62,789 bases of DNA, taken from NCBI GenBank assembly GCA_947472735.1, contig CANJBY010000008.1:1-62789 (forward strand), read 5' to 3'. A model generated the notes under the pieces. That model made no database searches, was not told the DNA's origin, and was given only the letters and a program-made list of their open reading frames with translations. Source of the DNA: Sphingomonadaceae bacterium. Lineage in GTDB: Bacteria; Pseudomonadota; Alphaproteobacteria; Sphingomonadales; Sphingomonadaceae. Both the position numbers and the translations under genes were made by a program. Below, in pieces: positions 1 through 8,556 of the stretch (the stretch's first letter is position 1; each line of letters opens with the position of its first letter).

Positions 1-72
1 AAACAGCGCGAAAGGATCAAACGGCAGACCATCGAATATCGGCGCTTGCAACACCGCAAGATCGCCGCTTAA
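1..72 (+). CDS. 3' end of an unidentified protein gene
   Basis: Frame 1 is open from the window edge to a TAA at 70-72 and encodes 23 residues rich in Arg, Lys and Gln, ending in KIAA. Only the tail of the gene is inside the window, so neither its family nor its start can be given. The basic composition fits a soluble or nucleic-acid-binding C-terminus, but that is a guess. It converges on the minus-strand gene ending at 209. Confidence 0.4.
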   Translation, partial: KQRERIKRQTIEYRRLQHRKIAA

Positions 73-156
73 CATCAACCCCCTGACGATGCCCGCACTC
101 CGCTAATCTAAGCCGCAAAGTGTGCCAAATGTTGTGACGACGGACAATGACAGCAA

Positions 157-186
157 AAGGGCGCGCCCTTGTGGAGCACGCCCTCC
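157..186. terminator. possible bidirectional terminator between convergent genes
   Basis: A perfect 14-bp palindrome, AAGGGCGCGCCCTT, lies at 157-170. A longer hairpin can form from GGGCG at 159-163 and CGCCC at about 179-183. It sits between the end of the plus-strand gene at 72 and the end of the minus-strand gene at 209, where a shared terminator would be expected. There is no good U-tract, so this is tentative. Confidence 0.3.
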
Positions 187-208
187 TCGCTGTTCGGCAA
201 GGATGCTG

Positions 209-610
209 TCAGTCGGCCCGGGCGACCTTCTTGTAAGGCACAAAATCCTGGAGGCCGACGAATCCGCGGGACCAGCCCTGAGTGCGGTCATGCATGCGGA
301 CAGTGTCGAGCCGGCATAGCTGGCTACTGTGCAACTGGGTCACGAGAATGTCGTCATCGTCCAGCACATCAGGGTTCTGGGGACGGTTCACGTAAATCGT
401 GCTGCCGGTGTCATAGACGATCGCGGTCTTGTCGATCACGGTGACATCGCGGGTATTGAAGGTGCTGATGCAGTTCACCGGTGACCCGGCCTCACGCCCT
501 TCGAGCAGCTTGGCAAGCTTCTGTTCGCCCGTAAGCCTTTCGCGCGCTTGCAGCGCCGGCCCGGTGAGGAGGGCCGCAGTAACGGTAAGGGCAAGGACCA
601 ATCTGCGCAT
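209..610 (-). CDS. small exported protein of unknown function
   Basis: This encodes 133 aa. The first 21 or so residues (MRRLVLALTV... up to ALQA) form a Sec signal peptide, so the mature protein should be periplasmic. The mature part holds two cysteines (in VNCIS and QLCRL) that could form a disulfide, and a run of four Asp in its middle. The ATG at 610 is preferred because GGAGA lies 8 nt upstream; an in-frame start at 700 would add 30 residues ahead of the signal peptide. I do not recognise a named domain. It stands alone, convergent with the gene to its left and following tldD on the same strand. Confidence 0.7.
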   Translation of the reverse strand: MRRLVLALTVTAALLTGPALQARERLTGEQKLAKLLEGREAGSPVNCISTFNTRDVTVIDKTAIVYDTGSTIYVNRPQNPDVLDDDDILVTQLHSSQLCRLDTVRMHDRTQGWSRGFVGLQDFVPYKKVARAD

Positions 611-683
611 CGCGCGATCTCCGTTGGTGAATGTAAACAAAATTATCACACGTTCCTGAACCGTGGCTGACTGGACAGCCTGC

Positions 684-2102
684 TCAGGCTGTCCCGCCAA
701 CCGTCAAGCCTTCGACCAGAAGGGTGGGCTGGCCAACCCCGGCCGGCACGCTTTGCCCGCCCTTGCCGCAGACACCAACGCCCTCGTCGAGCGCCAGATC
801 ATTGCCGATGCCCTTCACGCGGGTGAGCACGCTGGGTCCGTCGCCGATCAGCGTGGCGCCCTTGATTGGAGCGCCGAGCTTGCCGTTCTCGACCATGTAG
901 GCCTCGGTGCAGGAGAACACGAACTTGCCCGACACGATATCGACCTGCCCGCCGCCGAAGTTCTTGGCGTAGATGCCCTTCTTGATCCGGCCGAGCAGCT
1001 CGGCGGGATCATCATTGCCGGCCTTCATGAACGTGTTGGTCATCCGCGGCATCGGGGCATGGGCGTAGCTCTCGCGGCGGCCATTGCCGGTCGGTTCGAC
1101 CCCCATCAGGCGGGCATTGAGCCGGTCCTGCATGTAGCCTTTGAGGATTCCGTCCTCGATCAGCACGGTCTCTCCGGTCGGGGTGCCCTCGTCGTCGATC
1201 GAGAGCGAGCCGCGCCGCGCGGCGATGGAGCCGTCATCGACCACGGTCACGCCCGCCGCGCCGACCCGCTCGCCGATCCGGCCGGAGAAGGCGCTGGTGC
1301 CCTTGCGGTTGAAATCTCCTTCAAGCCCGTGGCCGACCGCTTCGTGCAGCAGCACGCCGGGCCAGCCGGGACCGAGCAGTACGGTCATCTCACCGGCCGG
1401 GGCATCGATGCTCTCGAGGTTGGTCAGGGCCTGTTCCAGCGCGGTGTCGATCGCGCGGTTCCAGTTCGCGGGATCGAACAGGTCCTCGTAAAGCCGCCGC
1501 CCGCCCATGCCGAAATTGCCGGTCTCGCGCCGTCCGTTGCTTTCCGCGACGATCCCGACGTTGAGCCGCACCAGGGGGCGCACATCGGTTGCCAAGAAAC
1601 CATCGGGCCGCACGATTTCGACCACTGACCAGCTTGCCGAGAGGCCGACGCTGACTTGCGCTACGCGCGGATCGCGGGCGCGGGCGGCAGCGTCGATCGC
1701 CTCAAGCAGCGCGACCTTCTGGGCAAACGGCACGGCATCGAGCGGCGAGGCATCGGTATAGAGGTGGCGGTTGTTGAGCCGGGGCGGTGCGGCAAGGCTG
1801 CCCTTCGCCGGATCGAGCAGCGACAGGGTTTCCCCGGCGCGGCGGATCGCCGCAGGGGAAATCTCGTTGGCGTGGGCAAAGCCGGTCATCTCGCCGGAAA
1901 CCCCGCGCAGGCCGAACCCGGCATCGCGCGAATAGTCAGCGGTTTTCAGCCGTCCATCGTCAAAGCCGAAAGCCTCGGAGGCGATGAACTGGAGATAAAG
2001 CTCGCCATCGTCGCACTTCGCCAAAGTCTCGCGGGCGAGTGACTGGGCCTGGGTGGGATCGAGTTGGCGATAAAGAAGCGAACGCGGATCGAAGCTGGTC
2101 AT
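684..2102 (-). CDS. tldD: metalloprotease TldD
   Basis: This encodes 472 aa, close to the 481 aa of E. coli TldD. The zinc site is visible as HEAVGH at residues 253-258, with the conserved glycine-rich GLEGD just after it and a candidate third ligand Cys398 in the FSCTEAY segment of the C-terminal domain. TldD works with its paralogue TldE (PmbA) as a heterodimeric cytoplasmic protease that degrades unfolded peptides and, in some bacteria, matures microcins or assists CcdA turnover. TldE is not encoded in this window. The gene follows no obvious operon partner; the small CHCC protein starts upstream on the same strand. Confidence 0.96.
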   Translation of the reverse strand: MTSFDPRSLLYRQLDPTQAQSLARETLAKCDDGELYLQFIASEAFGFDDGRLKTADYSRDAGFGLRGVSGEMTGFAHANEISPAAIRRAGETLSLLDPAKGSLAAPPRLNNRHLYTDASPLDAVPFAQKVALLEAIDAAARARDPRVAQVSVGLSASWSVVEIVRPDGFLATDVRPLVRLNVGIVAESNGRRETGNFGMGGRRLYEDLFDPANWNRAIDTALEQALTNLESIDAPAGEMTVLLGPGWPGVLLHEAVGHGLEGDFNRKGTSAFSGRIGERVGAAGVTVVDDGSIAARRGSLSIDDEGTPTGETVLIEDGILKGYMQDRLNARLMGVEPTGNGRRESYAHAPMPRMTNTFMKAGNDDPAELLGRIKKGIYAKNFGGGQVDIVSGKFVFSCTEAYMVENGKLGAPIKGATLIGDGPSVLTRVKGIGNDLALDEGVGVCGKGGQSVPAGVGQPTLLVEGLTVGGTA

Positions 2103-2133
2103 TCCGCCGATATAGGCGCTTTGCGGCTAAAGG

Positions 2134-2331
2134 CTAGGCCGCAGCCTGGTCTGCCGGTCCGCCCCTGAGTACGAAGCGCTTGTCGCAATAGCTGCATTCG
2201 GTGAAGCCGCGGTCGTCGATTTCCAGCCAGACCAGCGGGTGACCGAGCGCCGCGCCGCCGCGCACATCGGATGCGCCGTCGCAGGAAACGCGAGTTGATG
2301 TGACGGTGACGGTTTCGGGTTCGTTGCTCAT
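2134..2331 (-). CDS. zinc-finger domain protein, CHCC type
   Basis: This encodes 65 aa. The layout matches the short zf-CHCC domain (PF10276, related to the NDUFS6 subunit of complex I): a Cys in VSCDG near residue 17, a His in ALGHPLVW, and a CSYC pair near residue 47, with aromatic residues between them. Alphaproteobacterial members are stand-alone proteins thought to bind zinc; their exact task is not settled, though the eukaryotic relative helps assemble respiratory complex I. It lies 31 bp upstream of tldD on the same strand and may be co-transcribed with it. Confidence 0.85.
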   Translation of the reverse strand: MSNEPETVTVTSTRVSCDGASDVRGGAALGHPLVWLEIDDRGFTECSYCDKRFVLRGGPADQAAA

Positions 2332-2392
2332 GGCCAGCGCCGTTAGCAGGGGTGCGGCGGAATTTCCAGCCCGTGCCGTATGCCGACGCGCG

Positions 2393-3019
2393 CTACTGGT
2401 ACTGCACCGAAATCGTGATCGTGCCGTTGTAGACGCCGGCCGCCTGGTTGGCGTTGACGTGGAGCGTGCCGCCGAAATTGAGCGAGAAGATGCCGCTGGT
2501 CGAGGTAATGCGATAGCGGATATTGCCGCCCTTGTTCAGCCCCGCACCTTTGCCCTTGCCCGCCCCATTGCCAGAGAACGACACCGTATTGTTGAACCCC
2601 AGTACGATCTGATCGAGCACCATGGCCTGACCGGGGCCGGTCAGGTCGCTGTTGGTGACCAGCGTCAGGCGCACGTTCATGTTGTTGGTGCCCATGCCGA
2701 CGAACTGGGCAAACTGGCAGTGGCCCAGCACGGTTAACGCAGTCGCGGCGCAAGAGCCGTTGATGGGATCGACGGTAACCGTTCCGCCCGTGGTCGTGGG
2801 CAGGATCTGGCCGAATTGCAGCGGCTGCGCAGCGACCAGGCTGGCGGGGGTTACCATCACGGCGCGCGCCTGTTGCGCCACGACGACCGAGCCGGTCGAC
2901 TGGGCCTGCGCCGCGGCGGGGAAGAGCAGCACCGCTGCAAGCATCAGCACGCAAAGCGCGCACCACAGGCGGCGCAACAGCGCTGAATCTACGTAAATCC
3001 CCCTAGTCATTGGCTTCAT
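2393..3019 (-). CDS. DUF4402 domain secreted protein
   Basis: This encodes 208 aa. An N-terminal basic stretch is followed by a hydrophobic core ([16 protein letters not shown]), giving a signal peptide cleaved near AQAQS around residue 40. The rest resembles the beta-rich DUF4402 family, common in several copies in sphingomonads: TPASL and LQFGQI near the start of the mature part and an [11 protein letters not shown] end. A Gly/Lys-rich loop (GAGKGKGAG) interrupts the domain. Two Cys (SCAAT, GHCQF) could pair. The fold suggests a surface or fimbria-like subunit, but the function is unknown. The start at 3019 is uncertain; another ATG occurs three codons later. Confidence 0.78.
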   Translation of the reverse strand: MKPMTRGIYVDSALLRRLWCALCVLMLAAVLLFPAAAQAQSTGSVVVAQQARAVMVTPASLVAAQPLQFGQILPTTTGGTVTVDPINGSCAATALTVLGHCQFAQFVGMGTNNMNVRLTLVTNSDLTGPGQAMVLDQIVLGFNNTVSFSGNGAGKGKGAGLNKGGNIRYRITSTSGIFSLNFGGTLHVNANQAAGVYNGTITISVQYQ

Positions 3020-3125
3020 CTAACGAGCGGCGATGAAGTTGTCCTTCCCGCAAATGGTTAATCCGCTGGAATCGAACGTCGTCCGTGCTTGCCGGATGGA
3101 GGGTGCCGCCTTAGAGGTATCGGCC

Positions 3126-4073
3126 ATGGAACAACCTGCCGCCATCTCGATCCGCAATCTCGTCAAGCGCTATGCCGGGAGCAAGGGAGCTCCCGGAAAA
3201 CTGGCGCTCGATGGTGTCAGTTTCGATGTGCCGCAGGGTCAGATCTTCGGCTTGCTCGGTCCTAACGGGGCAGGCAAGTCGACACTCATCAACATCCTTG
3301 CCGGTCTGGTCGTCAAGACCGCCGGAACCGCCGAGGTCTGGGGCTTCGACATTGATCGGGACCACCGCAACGCCAAGCGCTCGATCGGCATTGTCCCGCA
3401 GGAAATCGTATTCGACCCGTTCTTCTCGCCTTACGAAGTGCTGGAGATTCAGGGCGGTCTTTATGGCATCGCGAAAGTGTTGCGCCGTTCTGAAGAACTG
3501 CTCGCAGCGGTGCACCTTTCCGACAAGCGCAACGCCTATTCGCGCACCCTTTCGGGCGGGATGAAGCGGCGGCTGCTGGTGGCCAAGGCAATGGTCCACT
3601 CTCCGCCGGTGCTGGTGCTGGATGAACCCACCGCCGGGGTCGACGTAGAGCTGCGCCGCCAGCTGTGGGAACTGGTCCAGGAGCTTAATCACCAAGGGGT
3701 GACGGTGGTGCTCACTACCCACTATCTCGAGGAAGCTGAGCAGCTGTGCGATCGGATCGCCATCATCAATCATGGCAAGCTGATCACCGACAAGCCGACC
3801 CGCGAACTGGTGGACATGGCGCGGGAGAAAGTCGTCGTGCTGACGCTCGACCGCTGCATCACCCAGTTGCCCAGCCACCCCGCCTTCCTCAAGTGCGAGA
3901 AGACCGGCGAGCACACGGTCGAGATCACGTACGACAAGGATCAGGCCAATGCCGGCGAAGTGCTGGCCGTGGTGCAGGGGCAGGGCCTGGGGATCATCGA
4001 CGTATCGACCCGCGAGGCCGATCTGGAGGACGTATTCGTCAGCCTGACGAGCAGCGCGGCCAAGGCTGCATGA
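3126..4073 (+). CDS. ABC-2 type transporter ATP-binding protein
   Basis: This encodes 315 aa. A complete nucleotide-binding domain is visible in order: Walker A GPNGAGKST, signature LSGGMKRR, Walker B LVLDEPTAGVD and the switch TTHYLEEAE. It resembles the CcmA/YadG group that energises drug, lipid or polysaccharide exporters. The last 90 residues form the extra C-terminal part typical of that group. The ATG at 3126 is chosen because AGAGG precedes it; longer in-frame starts exist at 3033 and 3096. No permease gene is adjacent. Instead the stop overlaps the nadB start as ATGA, implying translational coupling to an unrelated metabolic gene. Confidence 0.93.
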   Translation: MEQPAAISIRNLVKRYAGSKGAPGKLALDGVSFDVPQGQIFGLLGPNGAGKSTLINILAGLVVKTAGTAEVWGFDIDRDHRNAKRSIGIVPQEIVFDPFFSPYEVLEIQGGLYGIAKVLRRSEELLAAVHLSDKRNAYSRTLSGGMKRRLLVAKAMVHSPPVLVLDEPTAGVDVELRRQLWELVQELNHQGVTVVLTTHYLEEAEQLCDRIAIINHGKLITDKPTRELVDMAREKVVVLTLDRCITQLPSHPAFLKCEKTGEHTVEITYDKDQANAGEVLAVVQGQGLGIIDVSTREADLEDVFVSLTSSAAKAA

Positions 4074-5647
4074 GCCGATACGACGTAATCATTGTCGGCT
4101 CGGGTGCCGCCGGGCTTACCGCGGCGCTGGCGCTGGCTGAACAGCTCAAGGTCCTGGTCCTGGCCAAGGGCACGCTGAACGGCGGATCGACTGCCTGGGC
4201 GCAAGGCGGGATTGCCGCCGTGCTTGATGCCGGCGACACCTTCGAGGAACACATCCGCGATACGATGATCGCCGGGGCCGGGCTCAACCGGCAGGAAACG
4301 GTCGAATTCGTGGTCGAGCGCGCGCCGCACGCGATCCAGCGGCTGGTCCAGCTGGGCGTGCCCTTCAACACCGAAGGGACCAACCTGCACCTCACCCGTG
4401 AGGGCGGCCATTCACACCGGCGGATCGTCCACGTGAACGACGCGACCGGCTGGGCGGTGCAGGAAGCGCTGCTTAACGCCGCGCGCAAGCACCCGAACAT
4501 CACCCTGCTGCCGGGCCGGTCCTGCATCGATCTGATCACCGGCCGGCACGAGCTGCGCTATTCCGCATCGGGCCGGGTCTGGGGCGTCTATGCCCTTGAT
4601 GAAGCGAGCGGCAAGGTCGAGGCGCACACTGCCCGCGCCACCATCCTTGCCACCGGCGGCGCCGGGCGCGTCTATCAATATTCCACCGCCCCGCGCGGCG
4701 CGACGGGGGACGGCATCGCCATGGCCTGGCGCGCGGGCGGGCGCGTCTCCAACATGGAGATGATGCAGTTCCACCCGACTTGCCTCTACAACCTCGAGGT
4801 CAAGAACTTCCTGATCACCGAGGCGGTGCGGGGCGAGGGCGGGCATCTGCTCAACCCGCGCACCGGCCACCGCTTCATGCCCGACTATGACGAGCGCGCC
4901 GAACTTGCCCCGCGCGACATCGTCGCCCGCGCGATCGACGCCGAGATCAAGCGAGACGGGCTCGACTTCGTCCACCTCGACATCAGCCACCAGCCGGCCG
5001 ACTTCGTGAAGCACCACTTCCCGAACATCTACGAAAAGCTGCTGGCGCTTGGCATCGACATGACGACCCAGCCGATCCCGGTCGTCCCGGCGCAGCATTA
5101 CACTTGCGGCGGGATTGTGATCGACCTGGACGGACGGACCGACCTGCCGGGGCTGTACGCCGCCGGCGAATGCACCGAAAGCGGACTCCACGGAGCCAAC
5201 CGCCTGGCCTCCAATTCGCTGCTCGAATGCTTTGTCTTCGGGGAAAGCGCCGCCGCACACATCCTGGCCAACTGGGACGGTTTCGATCGCCCGCCGCAAG
5301 TCCGCGGCTGGGATGAAAGCCGCGTCACCAATTCGGATGAGGAAGTGGTGATCCAGCAGAACTGGACCGAGATCCGCCGCTTCATGTGGAACTACGTCGG
5401 GATTGTGCGCACCACCCGCCGCCTCGAACGCGCCGCCCACCGCATCACCATGCTGACCGGCGAAGTCGAAGACTACTACGGCCACTTCCGCGTTTCGACC
5501 GACCTGATCGAGCTGAGAAACCTGCTCCAGACCGCCGACCTGATCGTCCGGTCCGCGCTGGCGCGGCATGAGAGCCGGGGGCTGCACTACACGCTGGATT
5601 ATCCGCACACGAGCAAGGTGGCGCGGGACACGGTGCTGGTGCCTTAG
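4070..5647 (+). CDS. nadB: L-aspartate oxidase
   Basis: This encodes 525 aa, normal for NadB. It oxidises L-aspartate to iminoaspartate with FAD, the first step of de novo NAD synthesis; NadA then makes quinolinate (nadA and nadC are not in the window). The N-terminus carries the dinucleotide-binding GSGAAGL and the family stretch GGSTAWAQGG. Further landmarks are HREGGHS-like residues in the capping domain, the FHPT motif (MMQFHPTCLY) and the C-terminal GLYAAGECTESGLHGANRLASN region, cut here into shorter conserved pieces. The ATG overlaps the stop of the ABC ATPase gene by 4 nt. Nothing in the sequence suggests damage. Confidence 0.96.
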   Translation: MSRYDVIIVGSGAAGLTAALALAEQLKVLVLAKGTLNGGSTAWAQGGIAAVLDAGDTFEEHIRDTMIAGAGLNRQETVEFVVERAPHAIQRLVQLGVPFNTEGTNLHLTREGGHSHRRIVHVNDATGWAVQEALLNAARKHPNITLLPGRSCIDLITGRHELRYSASGRVWGVYALDEASGKVEAHTARATILATGGAGRVYQYSTAPRGATGDGIAMAWRAGGRVSNMEMMQFHPTCLYNLEVKNFLITEAVRGEGGHLLNPRTGHRFMPDYDERAELAPRDIVARAIDAEIKRDGLDFVHLDISHQPADFVKHHFPNIYEKLLALGIDMTTQPIPVVPAQHYTCGGIVIDLDGRTDLPGLYAAGECTESGLHGANRLASNSLLECFVFGESAAAHILANWDGFDRPPQVRGWDESRVTNSDEEVVIQQNWTEIRRFMWNYVGIVRTTRRLERAAHRITMLTGEVEDYYGHFRVSTDLIELRNLLQTADLIVRSALARHESRGLHYTLDYPHTSKVARDTVLVP

Positions 5648-5709
5648 GGGTATGGCGGAGGGGACATGCTATTGCGTGTCCCCGTCCGGTCTAAGTTAGA
5701 AGGGACGTC

Positions 5710-6120
5710 CTACCACCGGGAATTAGTGCACGCCAAAATCCTAGTCGCTGCTTCGTTTTCTCCTGAATCCCCCAAATCAGATTTACATTCGGCAATTAGC
5801 CGCTCCATTTGCAACGGGTTGGCTTCGTTATTGAGGTGCGCCCGAGCATTCGTCTCACCTACTTCAGCAAGTCTGGCTTGTTGCTCTGCTAAACTAGTCG
5901 CCATTCCGACCGACGATTCCGTTGGCTTGGCAGTGCCCGGTGGCGTCGCGACCTGTTGAGACTTGACATCACCTGCTGGTTCATTTCGGGTATCCGGGTT
6001 GGCTGCTGTCCCCGTAACATCATGCTTAGTTTTTTGCTTCTCGGCTAGTTGTGCATCGCATCCGGCAACGGACACACTCAGCGCCAGAACCAATAGTTTC
6101 CCATATTGCGCCTTGATCAT
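5710..6120 (-). CDS. small hypothetical lipoprotein
   Basis: This encodes 136 aa. The N-terminus is a lipoprotein signal: a Lys-containing head, a hydrophobic stretch LLVLALSVSV and a lipobox VAGC, so Cys20 or so would be lipidated. After it comes a low-complexity linker rich in Thr, Pro and Lys, then a helical part with two further Cys (AECKSD and LACTN) near the end. The start at 6120 has GGGGG about 7 nt upstream. I recognise no family. Codon use is less GC-biased than in its neighbours and the surrounding DNA is AT-richer, so it may be a recent arrival. Confidence 0.65.
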   Translation of the reverse strand: MIKAQYGKLLVLALSVSVAGCDAQLAEKQKTKHDVTGTAANPDTRNEPAGDVKSQQVATPPGTAKPTESSVGMATSLAEQQARLAEVGETNARAHLNNEANPLQMERLIAECKSDLGDSGENEAATRILACTNSRW

Positions 6121-6489
6121 TATCGCCCCCATTTGGCGCCGCCGCAGTTGGCGCTTGTGGACCGTAGGCTTCTCCCGCGGCCCGTCCAGAACAAAACCAT
6201 CGATATGCAATTATCAATTCAATTACGCGAATACGGTGCGCAATTGCGGTGAAACAATTGGTGTGCAATTGCGGTGACACGTGCAATAACCCCCAATTAT
6301 TAACGCCCGCTCACCCGGTCGATAGCCTCACCTCATGGTTCTGCATTGGTGGCAGCCAACCCACCATTGCTCTCTTTGGCCCATCACCAACCCATGCTAG
6401 CCTCCCCTCCGCCATATCGGGGGCCGAAGGCATGCCACTCACCCAAACACCACACCACCCCACCTCCCGCCACCGCAGGAGCACCAGCC
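6121..6489. other. gene-free AT-rich stretch between divergent genes
   Basis: This 369-nt gap separates the start of the small lipoprotein gene from that of the MBL/rhodanese gene. Its middle (about 6200-6305) is unusually AT-rich and carries repeated CAATTG words; the right part is C-rich and poor in G. It should hold the promoters of both genes, but I cannot place -35 and -10 boxes with confidence. Short open frames here have no good ribosome binding site or family resemblance. Confidence 0.5.
6241..6277. repeat. two-copy direct repeat of a 12-bp word
   Basis: The word CAATTGCGGTGA occurs at 6241-6252 and again at 6266-6277, so the copies start 25 bp apart. A further CAATTG lies between them at 6255-6260, and GC precedes each copy, giving GCAATTGC palindromic cores. 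The arrangement looks like paired operator half-sites between two divergent genes, but it could also be a small duplication. Confidence 0.55.
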
Positions 6490-7518
6490 ATGTTCTTTGA
6501 AGCCTTCCACGACGGCGAGGGGTGCAAGTCCTATATCGTCGGCTGCGAGGGGAGCCGGGCGGCGGTGGTGATTGATCCGGCGCTTGATCTGGTCGATCGC
6601 TATATCGGCGAGCTCAACCGGCAGGGCATGCGGCTGCGCTATATCATCGATACGCACACCCATGCCGATCACTTCTCTGGCGCCCATGCGCTGCGGGAGG
6701 AGTTCGGGGCGCCGATCGTGATGCACCGCTTCTCGCCCTCGCCCTGGGTGACGCTGCATGTCGAGGACGGGCATTCGCTCCCGCCCGGCACCCTGCGGCT
6801 GGGGATCCTGCACACACCCGGGCATACGCGCGATTCGATCGCAGTCCATGTCGAAGACCGGGTGTTCACTGGCGATACGCTGCTAATCGGCGGCACCGGC
6901 CGCAGCGACTTACCTTCGGGCGATCCGGACCAATTGTTCGACAGCCTGTTCGCCAAGCTGCTCGCGCTGCCGGACGAGACGCTGGTGTTTCCCGCGCATG
7001 ACTACAAGGGGCGCGAGAGTACGACGCTGGGCGATGAGCGGCGCAGCAACCCGCGCCTCGCCAAGACCGAGCGTGGCGAGTTCGTCGCGCTGATGAACAA
7101 CCTCAACCTCTCCGCGCCAACCCACCTGACCGAGGCGCTGCGCACCAACATGTCGGGCGGCAAGACCGTACGGCAGTTGCTGGCCGAGGCCGGGGCGCAT
7201 ATCCCGTTCATGGCAATGGACCAGCTGCGCCATCGCCTCGCGGCCCGGGCCAACGATTTCATCGTGCTCGACGTGCGGGAGCGCGATGCCTTTGCCGCCG
7301 GGCACATTCCCGGCGCGGTCCACTTGCCGCGCGGGCAGCTTGAGTTGCGGGTGAATGAGGTCCTGCCCGATCCGAGCGTCGAGATCCTGACGATCTGCGA
7401 ATTCGGCAAGATCTCCACACTGGCGGCGGCGACCTTGCAGGAGCTGGGCTTCCAGCGGACCGCGGCGCTCGATGGCGGCATGTCTGGCTGGCGCGAGAGC
7501 GGCGGCGAAATCGAATAG
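6490..7518 (+). CDS. MBL-fold persulfide dioxygenase fused to a rhodanese domain
   Basis: This encodes 342 aa. The N-terminal two thirds is a metallo-beta-lactamase fold with HTHADH at residues 56-61, the ETHE1/Blh-type mononuclear iron site that oxidises glutathione persulfide to sulfite. The C-terminal third (from about 245) is a rhodanese domain with active-site Cys303 in CEFGKIS, which moves sulfane sulfur. Such fusions link persulfide oxidation and sulfur transfer during sulfide detoxification. The ATG at 6490 has AGGAG 9 nt upstream; an in-frame start at 6346 would add 48 low-complexity residues. The rhodanese loop is atypical (CEFGKIS rather than CRxGxR), so transferase activity may be changed or lost. 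Confidence 0.88.
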   Translation: MFFEAFHDGEGCKSYIVGCEGSRAAVVIDPALDLVDRYIGELNRQGMRLRYIIDTHTHADHFSGAHALREEFGAPIVMHRFSPSPWVTLHVEDGHSLPPGTLRLGILHTPGHTRDSIAVHVEDRVFTGDTLLIGGTGRSDLPSGDPDQLFDSLFAKLLALPDETLVFPAHDYKGRESTTLGDERRSNPRLAKTERGEFVALMNNLNLSAPTHLTEALRTNMSGGKTVRQLLAEAGAHIPFMAMDQLRHRLAARANDFIVLDVRERDAFAAGHIPGAVHLPRGQLELRVNEVLPDPSVEILTICEFGKISTLAAATLQELGFQRTAALDGGMSGWRESGGEIE

Positions 7519-7549
7519 GGCGCGCGCGGTTTACCCGGCGAGCACAGCG

Positions 7550-8308
7550 TCAATCGGAGGGAACGTCATCTCCGTCACGAACGATGGTCAGGTTGGGATA
7601 CCGCCCGGCCAGGCCGCCGCAGAGCTGGGTTAGAGTCTCGCGCCGGGCAGGGCAGGTGATTTTTATCGCAGCGCCGATAGCTCGCGGCTGAAACTGTACG
7701 TCGGCATCGATCTGGTCGGCCAGGGCATAAATGATTTGCAACCCGATACCGCCATCGGCTCTCGGATCGAATCCTTCGGGCAGGCCCACTCCGTCGTCTG
7801 CGAACTCCACCACCAGCGTGCCGTCTTCCAGGCGTTCGCAGTGGACTTCGATAATGCCGACGACGCCAGACGGATGCGCGTATTTGATGGAATTGATCAC
7901 CAGTTCGGTCGTGATCTGGCATAGCTCCAGCGCGATGTCGGAAGGTGCCAGGCAGGTGGAGATTCCCTCCGTGTTCAGTCGCACCCGCTGCGGCGCCAGG
8001 GCCGCCACCGCCGACTGGCAGATTTCGCGCAGGTGCGCGCCGATGTCGATATCATTGCCGGCGGGGGTGGCGGCGAAGGCGCGGTGCAGCCGCCCGACCA
8101 TGTACAGCCGCTGACCGATTTCGTGCAGCGCCTCCAGCGCCTCGACCTTGCCCGCGCCGTCATCCCGGAAAAGCCGGCGGGCGGATTGGGAGATGCCGGC
8201 CGCGAGCGACGACAAGCTGTTGGCGATCCGATGGTTGGCTTCACGCAGCGTCAGTTCGGCTGCGTCAATGTTTTTGTGCGGCATAAGTTCCACCAAAAAT
8301 CGGAACAT
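7550..8308 (-). CDS. HWE/HisKA_2-type sensor histidine kinase without a sensor domain
   Basis: This encodes about 252 aa. The phospho-acceptor region REANHRIANSLSSL (His near residue 26) sits almost at the N-terminus, followed by an ATP-binding domain with an N box (ELVINSIKYA) and a G box (DDGVGLPEGF). The pattern is that of the HisKA_2/HWE families common in alphaproteobacteria, often tied to the general stress response or light sensing. There is no PAS, GAF or membrane segment, so input must come from a partner. No response regulator, anti-sigma factor or ECF sigma gene is adjacent. Starts at 8332 (TTG), 8308 and 8284 (ATG with GGTGGA upstream) are all possible; 8308 is a compromise. Confidence 0.85.
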   Translation of the reverse strand: MFRFLVELMPHKNIDAAELTLREANHRIANSLSSLAAGISQSARRLFRDDGAGKVEALEALHEIGQRLYMVGRLHRAFAATPAGNDIDIGAHLREICQSAVAALAPQRVRLNTEGISTCLAPSDIALELCQITTELVINSIKYAHPSGVVGIIEVHCERLEDGTLVVEFADDGVGLPEGFDPRADGGIGLQIIYALADQIDADVQFQPRAIGAAIKITCPARRETLTQLCGGLAGRYPNLTIVRDGDDVPSD

Positions 8309-8556
8309 GGTGGCCTTTTGTTCATATGGCAACAGGTATATTTATGGATAGTATAATTACCTCGCCTTATAATTAATTAAGATGGAATGAATACTTGCGA
8401 GAACTATTAGCATTTGACGGCATTTCAACATCACACTGGTTTGACGCATTCACCAGAAAAAGCAGAAAGTGAGTAAAAGCCTCCATAACAGCCATCGACT
8501 AATGAGGCTGGCGCCGACATATCGTGCCTGAAGGATACAAAAATCGGGACCGACAG

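Noticed and set aside
6241..6277. A CRISPR array
   Set aside because: Only two copies of a 12-bp word with short unequal spacing and no cas genes.
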